DNA of 7,031 nucleotides from an uncultured Bacilli bacterium (GTDB lineage Bacteria > Bacillota_I > Bacilli_A > RF39 > UBA660): the NCBI GenBank assembly GCA_947630205.1, contig CANRGW010000064.1, positions 1-7,031 on the forward strand, given 5' to 3'. A program made the position numbers and the translations under genes. The notes beneath the pieces were generated by a model. That model saw nothing but the letters and a program-made list of their open reading frames with translations, did no database searches and was not told where the DNA came from. Within the stretch, counting starts at the first letter, position 1. Every line of letters begins with the position of its first letter. Below, in pieces: positions 1 to 5,519 of the stretch.

Positions 1-448
1 TTAAATTTTTAAAGGTATATGAAGAAGCGTTAGAAACAGTTGCAATTTTTTCATATCCTTTTGTTGAAGTATTATATTTGAAAACTACGTATCTAACATT
101 ATTACCATTTACTTTGTTCCAACTTAAAGTTATAGAATTATTAGTTTCTTTAGTAGCAGTTAAACTAGTTACAGCTTTAGGTGATGTTGTTGTTTCAAAC
201 TCACTTGAATATTCACCATAGTAGTATTTATCATCTTGTTTTTTATATGCCCTTACTTTAAATTTATAAGTAGTATTAGCACTTAAACTTTTAACAGTGT
301 AAGAATTACTAGAAACAGATGCAACTTTGTCATAACTTTTCGTTGAGGTATTATATTTATAAACATTATAACCAGTAGCACCAGTTACTTTTGACCAACT
401 CAAGGTTATTGAATTAGTTGTTTGACTTGATGTATTTAAATTTTTTAC
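1..448 (-). repeat. Tandem fibronectin type III repeats, 279-nt (93-residue) period
   Basis: Two consecutive Fn3 modules are visible: residues 596-688 (170-448) and residues 689-744 (1-169, cut by the window edge). Both carry the Fn3 core NSITLSW followed by KV, then KYNTSTK, then a Tyr-Asp or Tyr-Glu-Lys strand. Nucleotide similarity remains: AGAAACAG recurs at 311 and 32, and GTTGARGTATTATATTT at 342 and 63, both exactly 279 nt apart. This points to tandem duplication. More copies may lie to the left. The modules probably act as spacers between the LRR region and a cell-surface anchor that is not in view. Confidence 0.85.
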
Positions 449-2233
449 TTGAGAAAGTACTATTTCTTCAACATAACGTATATTATTTTTCTTAGCATAA
501 TCAAGAGCATAAGAGTTCGTAGGTGCATATATAACGGCCCTTACAACATGACTATCGTCAGAAATATAATAAGATCCAGTCCAAAGAAAATCTTCGCCAA
601 TACTTTTTACACTAGCAGGTATACTTATTTTTTCTAAATTACTACAACGGTAAAAAGCTTTTTTACCAATACTTGTAACACTATTTCCAACTGTAACCTC
701 TGTAAGATTACCAAAACTACTAAATGCTTCATCAGGTATTGCTGTTATTCCATCCCCAATTACAATTTTTTGGATTTTATCTCTTATAGGTTTCCAAGCA
801 TTATCACTTGAAGAATAAGAAAACATTGAATTTGCGGAAGAAAGAGGAAATCTTGGCTTAGGACTACTATCAATTACGATTTTATTAGTACCAGAGAAAG
901 TAAGTGTACCATCTTTTAAAGTCCAAGATACATTTTCACCTGCAACTCTATATGTCTTTTTACTAAATTTACCAGTACTTCCATCTATTGTGTAAAAATT
1001 AACCATATTATCACTTGCAGCATAATAAACTATTTTTCCATCTTTAACGATTGGATTACATTCAGATATAGGTGCTGCTGCTTTAAATTCTTCACCAATT
1101 TGTTTACCATTTCCATCTACAAATATATAATGTAAAGTACTTCCAGATAAAGTATCATCAACACTTGCTTCTTTTGTACTATCATATTCTTCCCAAGAAA
1201 TCATAAAACGATTATCATTAACTTTAGTTATTTTAACTCCTAGGAAACTTTTACCATCATTTTGAAATTTTGTTAACCAAATAACTTTGCTAGCACTTTC
1301 TGTAAAATTATTTATTGGAGTTACACTAAGATAAATATTGTGAGAAGTAGAAGAAGTTAAACTATCATATTTTTCTTGATCAATTGAAGTTCCAACGGTG
1401 AGAATATTATTAGAAGATATAGCCATTCCATCTACACTAGAATAAGTTTTAACAGCCCAAGTAGATGTTCTGTCTCCACCATATCTAAGTAAAGGTATAG
1501 ATTTACTATTTAAAGTTTTTTCATCATATTTTGTTAATTTAGTATATCGTGAACCTTCATCTAATTCTAAAAGATAAAAATTAGAATTTTTGTAGTCAAT
1601 ATATTGAGCAAATGAATGCCATAAGTTACTATCAACAATTTCTCCTGTCATAGCTTTTTCATCTACTTTAATCATTAAAAGCCCTTGATGTCCTTGACCT
1701 ATTTCTTCATCAACATATCCTTCATGTCCTGTTACAATATAAAGGTATCCATTATTTTCTGTCATTTCAACACAGCCATAATCAAAAGGGATACGAACCT
1801 CACCACCAATAAACATTTTTAGATTACTAGTTATTTTGGCATTTCCTAATTTTTTCCAATTTTTGTCATATTTAATTACACGGATTACTTCTGCATTGTT
1901 GTCTTCATTTGTATTATTTTGTCCTTCAACCAAATAATAGGCATCATTTCCAGCAAAAAATCCTCCAAAGATTTTTAATTCCATTGCCACAGTTTTTTTA
2001 CTAGTGATGTTAAAATTATTATCATAGTATTCTATATTGATTTTATTCTCATCATAAAATACACGCATATAACCATTATCAGTTGCTACTAAATAAGAAT
2101 GTTTTATTAAATTAATATTCAAATTATCATAAGCTTTTGGTAACAATTTATCTGCTGCTGAAACTGTCATAATAGGAATTATTAACATTAACAATATTGT
2201 TAAAAAACAAATTTTTATGAACTTATTTTTCAT
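1..2233 (-). CDS. Secreted multidomain surface protein: unknown N-terminal domain, BspA-like LRR, Fn3 repeats (3' end beyond window)
   Basis: The reading frame is open from the ATG at 2233-2231 to the left edge, 744 codons with no stop, so the C-terminus is missing. Residues 1-27 form a signal peptide: a K/N-rich start, a hydrophobic core, and a V-S-A-A-D cleavage region after residue 26 or 27. Residues 28 to about 425 look beta-rich, with many aromatic and Gly turns and conspicuous histidines H170 (GHEGY), H182 (GQGHQG) and H206 (LWHSF). I cannot assign this part; a beta-propeller-like fold is only a guess. About 430-450 contains ENVSWTLKDGTLTFSGT, a motif that often precedes BspA-type repeats. 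About 480-590 is an LRR_5/BspA block (GDGITAIPDEAF, GNSVTSIGKKAF, PASVKSIGEDF, then APTNSYALDYAKKNNIRYV). Fn3 domains start near 596 and 689. Such proteins are usually exported and act in adhesion or binding of host or matrix ligands; that role is inferred. AGGAG at 2246-2242, 8 nt upstream, supports the start. Confidence 0.88.
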   Translation of the reverse strand, partial: MKNKFIKICFLTILLMLIIPIMTVSAADKLLPKAYDNLNINLIKHSYLVATDNGYMRVFYDENKINIEYYDNNFNITSKKTVAMELKIFGGFFAGNDAYYLVEGQNNTNEDNNAEVIRVIKYDKNWKKLGNAKITSNLKMFIGGEVRIPFDYGCVEMTENNGYLYIVTGHEGYVDEEIGQGHQGLLMIKVDEKAMTGEIVDSNLWHSFAQYIDYKNSNFYLLELDEGSRYTKLTKYDEKTLNSKSIPLLRYGGDRTSTWAVKTYSSVDGMAISSNNILTVGTSIDQEKYDSLTSSTSHNIYLSVTPINNFTESASKVIWLTKFQNDGKSFLGVKITKVNDNRFMISWEEYDSTKEASVDDTLSGSTLHYIFVDGNGKQIGEEFKAAAPISECNPIVKDGKIVYYAASDNMVNFYTIDGSTGKFSKKTYRVAGENVSWTLKDGTLTFSGTNKIVIDSSPKPRFPLSSANSMFSYSSSDNAWKPIRDKIQKIVIGDGITAIPDEAFSSFGNLTEVTVGNSVTSIGKKAFYRCSNLEKISIPASVKSIGEDFLWTGSYYISDDSHVVRAVIYAPTNSYALDYAKKNNIRYVEEIVLSQVKNLNTSSQTTNSITLSWSKVTGATGYNVYKYNTSTKSYDKVASVSSNSYTVKSLSANTTYKFKVRAYKKQDDKYYYGEYSSEFETTTSPKAVTSLTATKETNNSITLSWNKVNGNNVRYVVFKYNTSTKGYEKIATVSNASSYTFKNL

Positions 2234-2262
2234 AATTTTCTCTCCTCTCTAATTACAAGGAT

Positions 2263-2291
2263 ATTATATAAAAGTAATCTTTTTTTGTAAA
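2263..2291 (-). promoter_or_regulatory. Sigma-A-type promoter of the LRR/Fn3 surface protein
   Basis: Read on the minus strand, TTTACA (2291-2286) and a perfect TATAAT (2268-2263) are separated by 17 nt. Long A/T tracts upstream (about 2292-2340) resemble an UP element. The predicted transcript starts near 2256, giving a leader of about 20 nt that includes AGGAG at 2246-2242. No operator was recognised. Confidence 0.75.
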
Positions 2292-2478
2292 TAATAAAAT
2301 GCTTAATTTTTCTAAAAAAATAAAAAAAATATCCTTTTTTTATGAATTTAAGATAGAAAAAAGGTAAATTAAAATCCAAAATGTTAGTTTATTAAATTTT
2401 AAAAGAGAATTATAAATTCATTAATAAGTAAGAAAAATGTCAATTTTTGAAAATAAACTTTTTTTATTTTCAAGACTG

Positions 2479-2487
2479 TGATATATT
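2479..2487 (+). promoter_or_regulatory. Probable extended -10 promoter for thyX and the Nudix gene
   Basis: TGATATATT is an extended -10 element (TG-n-TATATT). Upstream at the right distance is only a T-rich stretch (about 2459-2464), so there is no good -35. A start near 2494 would give a leader of about 28 nt before the preferred thyX ATG. The rest of the divergent intergenic region (2292-2478) holds A/T tracts and a small dyad at 2407-2419, and no gene that I can see. Confidence 0.45.
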
Positions 2488-2505
2488 CTTTATAGGAACA
2501 ATAAT

Positions 2506-2512
2506 AAAGGAG
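2506..2512 (+). promoter_or_regulatory. Shine-Dalgarno site that sets the thyX start
   Basis: AAAGGAG lies 9 nt before the ATG at 2522 and only 3 nt before the in-frame ATG at 2516. This favours 2522. The in-frame TTG at 2447 lies upstream of both this site and the likely promoter, so it is not the start. Confidence 0.7.
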
Positions 2513-2521
2513 AATATGTTT

Positions 2522-3952
2522 ATGAAAGTAGTTTTATTAGGTAGTAATACCAAAAAAGAAATAGAAAAAAGAATTCAAATTGTCTCATCAGCTGGTAATT
2601 TATCAAGGTCATCTGGTACCGTTACAGAAGTATTTGAAAATCATAAAAGTTATGAAGATAATTTAAAGTTAGCAAGAGCTGTTGTTGGATATGGTCATAA
2701 ATCAATTGCTGAACATGACTATTTAGTTTTTGCTTTAGAAGATGTTTCGGTTTTAATTGAACAAATTTTAATTTCTTATCGTTTAACATCTTTTACAATT
2801 AAATCAAGAAGAAATGTTGATTTTCGAAATGTAGGTTTTTATGTACCTAATTTTAAAGATAATGATGGTAATACTTTAAAAAATAATAAAAGTTTACAAG
2901 AAAAATATAAAGAACACATGGAGTCTTTATTTCAAAAATATGGTGAATTAGTTGATTTAGAAATACCTGTTGAAGATTGTCGTTATATTTTACCTTATTG
3001 CTTTAACAGTAATATTATTATGGGTTGTGATGCTAATGAATTTTTAAGAATTACTTGTGATTTATTATATGGAAAAATGTCTAAAATTACAGAAGTTTAT
3101 GAACTTGGTAAAAAGTTTGAAAATATTATTATTAAATATGCTCCTTATTTGATTAAAGCTTTAGAAAAAGAAAAAGATAATCCTTGTTATACTGATCAAT
3201 ATAAGTTTGTTGATAAAATGTTTAATAGGCCTCAACAAGGTAAATTACTTCCTAAAGTTAATATGACTAACTATACAGAAGATGCTGATAGAATAGTTCT
3301 TTGTAATATTTTAATGACAAGATATCAAATTAGTATGCGAGAGGCTAAAAAAATGCTTCTGGAATTAAAAGAAAAAGATAAAGATATCGAAAAGAAATTA
3401 ATAAAAGGATTAATTTATAGTAAAAATCAAAGAGAATTAGAACAAGTTAATTTTTCGTTTGAAATACCAATTGAACTTGCTGTTTTAACTCATATTACAA
3501 GACATAGAATGCATTCTATTTTAATACCTGATTTTGTTCCTATGTGGGATTTAGAAAATTATTTTACTCCTAAATCTATTGAAAAATGTTGGTTAAAAGA
3601 ATATAAAAAAGTATTTATAGAAAATAAAAAAGTAATGGAAGAATTTAAAGAATTAGGAGTCAGAGATGAGGATTTGGTTTATTTTTATTTATCTGGTAAT
3701 GCTTGTAATATTTATACAACTATGAATGGACGAACTTTAATGTGGATAAGTAGAATGAGATGTTGTAATAAGGCTCAATATGCGATTAGAAAAATTGCTA
3801 AGGATATGGTTAAAGAAGTTAAAATGGTTGCACCTCTTATTGGAAGTGGTTTAGGTCCAACATGTGAAGTTTTAGGTTATTGTCCAGAAGGTAAGGACTC
3901 TTGTAAAAATCGGGGTGTTGTTATAAAAAAGAAAGATAAGGTAGTAGAGTAA
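2522..3952 (+). CDS. thyX: Double-domain flavin-dependent thymidylate synthase-like protein (ThyX)
   Basis: From the ATG at 2522 the product is 476 residues, about twice the usual 220-260 of ThyX. ThyX makes dTMP from dUMP using methylenetetrahydrofolate, FAD and NADPH, normally as a homotetramer. Two ThyX-like halves are visible. The first has GHKSIAEHDYLVF (58-70), then SYRLTSFTIKSRR (85-97), which fits RHRxxSxxxxSxR except that R-H is S85-Y86. The second has a matching strand near 307-315, R327-H-R-M-H-S332 without the later Ser and Arg (D337, V339), and a ThyX-like C-terminal signature N402-G-R404 followed by A418-Q-Y-A-I-R423. Residues 164-195 of half one align with 396-427, but the Arg is N172 and the AQ motif is lost. 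The C-terminus has C448, C454 and C461 in a GPTCEVLGYCPEG context. I recall similar long ThyX proteins in Clostridia. The family is clear; thymidylate synthase activity is inferred. The Nudix gene follows 5 nt later. Confidence 0.85.
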   Translation: MKVVLLGSNTKKEIEKRIQIVSSAGNLSRSSGTVTEVFENHKSYEDNLKLARAVVGYGHKSIAEHDYLVFALEDVSVLIEQILISYRLTSFTIKSRRNVDFRNVGFYVPNFKDNDGNTLKNNKSLQEKYKEHMESLFQKYGELVDLEIPVEDCRYILPYCFNSNIIMGCDANEFLRITCDLLYGKMSKITEVYELGKKFENIIIKYAPYLIKALEKEKDNPCYTDQYKFVDKMFNRPQQGKLLPKVNMTNYTEDADRIVLCNILMTRYQISMREAKKMLLELKEKDKDIEKKLIKGLIYSKNQRELEQVNFSFEIPIELAVLTHITRHRMHSILIPDFVPMWDLENYFTPKSIEKCWLKEYKKVFIENKKVMEEFKELGVRDEDLVYFYLSGNACNIYTTMNGRTLMWISRMRCCNKAQYAIRKIAKDMVKEVKMVAPLIGSGLGPTCEVLGYCPEGKDSCKNRGVVIKKKDKVVE

Positions 3953-3957
3953 ATATT

Positions 3958-4428
3958 ATGGGATATGTTGAAAATATAAGAAAATATGTTGGTCATAAAC
4001 CAATTTTCTTTTGTGGCTGTGGAGTTTTAATTTTTAATCAAAAGGGTGAAGTTTTATTACAAAAAAGAAGTGATGATGGCTTATGGGGAAATCCTGGAGG
4101 AGCGATGGAATTAGGTGAAACCATCTATGATACTATTATAAGAGAAACGAAAGAAGAAACAAATTTAGATTTAAATCCGGATGATTTAAAGATTTTTAAA
4201 ATATATTCAGGAAAAGAAGGGCATCATATTTATCCTAATGGTGATGAAGCCTATATTGTTAGTATAATGTTTGAAACAAATACTTATAGTGGAAATATAA
4301 AATTAGATGAAGAAAGTTTAGATTTAAAGTTTTTTAAGATTGAAGAAATTCCTGATAATCTTAATGGTTTATTTGCACCAGTTGCTAGAGATTTACAAAA
4401 AAGAGAACAAGCGAAAAAGCAAAAATAA
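3958..4428 (+). CDS. Nudix hydrolase (MutT-like)
   Basis: A 156-residue cytosolic enzyme. Nudix proteins hydrolyse nucleoside diphosphates linked to another moiety, using Mg2+ or Mn2+ held by the Nudix box. The box runs G48-x5-E54-x7-R62-E63-T-K-E66-E67-T-N-L70. It matches GX5EX7REUXEEXGU except that Thr replaces the hydrophobic residue after RE and Asn replaces the late Gly; the metal-binding Glu residues are kept. Before it lie typical strands (GCGVLIFNQKGEVLLQKRS) and LWGNPGG; after it lies YPNGDEAYIV, common in a MutT-like subgroup. The substrate cannot be read from the sequence. The ATG is 5 nt after the thyX stop with only a weak, distant AAGG (3938-3941), so translation is probably coupled to thyX. 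Co-transcription suggests a nucleotide-pool role, such as cleaning up damaged or excess (d)NTPs; this is inference. No convincing terminator follows the stop. Confidence 0.9.
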   Translation: MGYVENIRKYVGHKPIFFCGCGVLIFNQKGEVLLQKRSDDGLWGNPGGAMELGETIYDTIIRETKEETNLDLNPDDLKIFKIYSGKEGHHIYPNGDEAYIVSIMFETNTYSGNIKLDEESLDLKFFKIEEIPDNLNGLFAPVARDLQKREQAKKQK

Positions 4429-4466
4429 CTCGTTCTTTGAAAAAAAATTTCATATAAAAGAAATTA

Positions 4467-4475
4467 TGATATATT
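4467..4475 (+). promoter_or_regulatory. Possible extended -10 promoter for the DUF5684 gene
   Basis: TGATATATT is identical to the element before thyX and lies 24 nt before the ATG at 4500. No good -35 is present: TTGAAA at 4437-4442 is too far away. Transcription could also read through from thyX and the Nudix gene. Confidence 0.4.
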
Positions 4476-4485
4476 ATTTTTAAAG

Positions 4486-4493
4486 AAAGGAGG
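4486..4493 (+). promoter_or_regulatory. Strong Shine-Dalgarno site setting the start of the DUF5684 gene
   Basis: AAAGGAGG ends 6 nt before the ATG at 4500, a near-ideal distance. It favours that ATG over the adjacent in-frame TTG at 4497. It is the best match to the 16S rRNA 3' end in the window. Confidence 0.8.
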
Positions 4494-4499
4494 AGTTTG

Positions 4500-4898
4500 A
4501 TGGATAGTAGCAGTTTAAAAATTATGGAAGAATTACAAAGTTTTATAACAACTTATGGAATATTTATTCTTGCTATAACTGTAGTATCAATAATTGCTTA
4601 TTGGAAAATATTTACAAAGGCCGGAAGACCAGGATGGAATTCAATTGTTCCTATTTATTCTCAATATGTTTTATTTGAAATGGTAGGAATGAAAGGATGG
4701 TATGTTTTCTTAATCTTTATACCTTTGGTTGGTGCTTTTGTATTTGCTGTATTGAGTTTAGTTGCATATTATAATTTAGCAAAATGCTTTGGTAAAAGTA
4801 GTGGCTTTGGAGTAGGTTTAATTTTCTTACCAATTATTTTTAGTTTAATTCTTGGCTTTGACAATTCCAAATATACAAAACCAAGTGTAAATGAATAA
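4500..4898 (+). CDS. Small three-helix membrane protein, DUF5684-like
   Basis: A 132-residue integral membrane protein without a cleavable signal peptide. Predicted helices are about 16-38, 67-90 and 102-120. The pattern W35-K-I-F-x-K-A-G-R-P-G-W46 followed by SIVPIY, then F97-G-K-S-S-G-F-G-V-G, then FLP and ILGF120, resembles the DUF5684 family, which I recognise from memory. Members occur in Firmicutes and are sometimes encoded near or fused to signal peptidase. No biochemical function is established to my knowledge, and no catalytic residues are apparent here. The conserved loop between helices 1 and 2 (AGRPGW to PIY) is probably the family-defining element. It lies 71 nt after the Nudix stop, has its own strong ribosome binding site, and is followed directly by a terminator, so it may be a single-gene unit. 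Confidence 0.8.
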   Translation: MDSSSLKIMEELQSFITTYGIFILAITVVSIIAYWKIFTKAGRPGWNSIVPIYSQYVLFEMVGMKGWYVFLIFIPLVGAFVFAVLSLVAYYNLAKCFGKSSGFGVGLIFLPIIFSLILGFDNSKYTKPSVNE

Positions 4899-4923
4899 AA
4901 ACGGCAAATTTAGTCGTTTTTTT
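4897..4923 (+). terminator. Rho-independent terminator after the DUF5684 gene
   Basis: Bases 4897-4905 (AAAAACGGC) pair with 4913-4921 (GTCGTTTTT): a 9-bp stem with one G-U pair and a 7-nt loop (AAATTTA). A run of seven T (4917-4923) forms the 3' arm and tail. The stem starts inside the TAA stop codon (4896-4898), so it is tightly tied to the gene end. Confidence 0.85.
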
Positions 4924-4958
4924 CTTTTAGAAAAGTTCATAATAATAATGGTGATAAA

Positions 4959-5474
4959 ATGCTTTATATAAATTATATATTTTTATATTCAATATTCGGT
5001 TTTATAATGGAAAGTACTTTATATAAAATTACTAAGTCAAAAAATTATAGTGGTATTTTCTTTGGACCTTATACTTTTGTTTATGGAATAGGTGTTTTAA
5101 TTTCAATTATTATTTATGAATATCTTGAAAAAAGAGTAAAAATTAAAAATAAGTTTTTAAAAATAATTATGTATTTTCTTCTTTTTACAATTGTTTTATC
5201 TTTTATAGAATTTATAGGTGGTCATCTTTTACATTTTATTTTTCATGTCGATTTATGGAATTATAGTAATCATCATGACTCTCTTGGAAAATATATCTGT
5301 GTTACTAATTCTCTTATTTGGGGAGTTTTAGGAACTTTAAATATTTATTTAGTTTATCCTAAAATAAAAAAATTGTTAAAGAAGTTACCAAATATTTATA
5401 CTTATCTTCTTTTAATTGCTTTTTCGTTTGATTTTTTTCTAACAATTATGTTGAAAGTCGTTTTAAAGTCTTAA
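4959..5474 (+). CDS. Five-helix membrane protein, putative ABC-transporter type IV / CmpB-like (PF06541-type)
   Basis: A 171-residue integral membrane protein with likely helices at about 3-17, 38-54, 67-90, 115-133 and 147-167. Family-like motifs are YSIFGFIMES (10-19), GIFFGPYTFVYG (32-43), an E84 and GGH (87-89) in helix 3, DLWNYS (98-103) and KYICVTNSLIWG (111-122). I recognise this pattern as the family annotated 'putative ABC-transporter type IV' (CmpB). That name is computational; no ATPase or substrate-binding partner lies in the window, so transport is unproven. The Glu and acidic/aromatic loop motifs are probably functional. The start at 4959 is preceded by GGTGAT (4950-4955), which pairs with the ATCACC of the 16S tail. 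The gene begins 35 nt after a terminator. A CATAAT at 4938-4943 could be a -10, but its -35 is poor. Confidence 0.8.
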   Translation: MLYINYIFLYSIFGFIMESTLYKITKSKNYSGIFFGPYTFVYGIGVLISIIIYEYLEKRVKIKNKFLKIIMYFLLFTIVLSFIEFIGGHLLHFIFHVDLWNYSNHHDSLGKYICVTNSLIWGVLGTLNIYLVYPKIKKLLKKLPNIYTYLLLIAFSFDFFLTIMLKVVLKS

Positions 5475-5480
5475 TATAAT
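5451..5480 (+). promoter_or_regulatory. Sigma-A-type promoter of the class B PBP gene
   Basis: TTGAAA (5451-5456) and a perfect TATAAT (5475-5480) are separated by 18 nt. The -35 and spacer lie in the last codons of the preceding gene, whose stop ends at 5474. The predicted start is near 5487, giving a leader of only about 27 nt. The PBP can therefore be transcribed independently of the CmpB-like gene. Confidence 0.75.
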
Positions 5481-5488
5481 TTTAAAAA

Positions 5489-5519
5489 AAACATATATTT
5501 AAGTGGTGAATATATGTTT
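5489..5519 (+). promoter_or_regulatory. 11-bp inverted repeat enclosing the PBP ribosome binding site and start codon
   Basis: AAACATATATT (5489-5499) is perfectly complementary to AATATATGTTT (5509-5519), with a 9-nt loop (5500-5508). The loop holds most of the GGTGA Shine-Dalgarno (5505-5509), and the ATG (5514-5516) is in the 3' arm. The repeat sits at the predicted 5' end of the mRNA. Only one of the 11 pairs is G-C, so the RNA hairpin would be weak and could be temperature-sensitive. It could equally be a DNA dyad for a repressor. The repeat is seen directly; its function is inferred. Confidence 0.45.

Noticed and set aside
449..637. Plus-strand open frame of 62 codons
   Set aside because: It lies antisense inside the long, domain-bearing minus-strand surface protein, has no recognisable motif and no good ribosome binding site; it is a shadow.
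2333..2364. Inverted repeat CCTTTTTT / AAAAAAGG as a possible terminator
   Set aside because: No gene ends here: both neighbouring genes point away. The repeat is homopolymeric, has a long loop and no following T-run.
2447..2521. Upstream in-frame TTG start for thyX, adding 25 residues
   Set aside because: The extra segment spans the likely promoter and Shine-Dalgarno, has no ribosome binding site of its own, and does not resemble ThyX.
4446..4465. AATTTC / GAAATT hairpin as a terminator for the Nudix gene
   Set aside because: The 6-bp stem is almost all A-T, and no T-run follows directly; a possible promoter for the next gene begins just after it.
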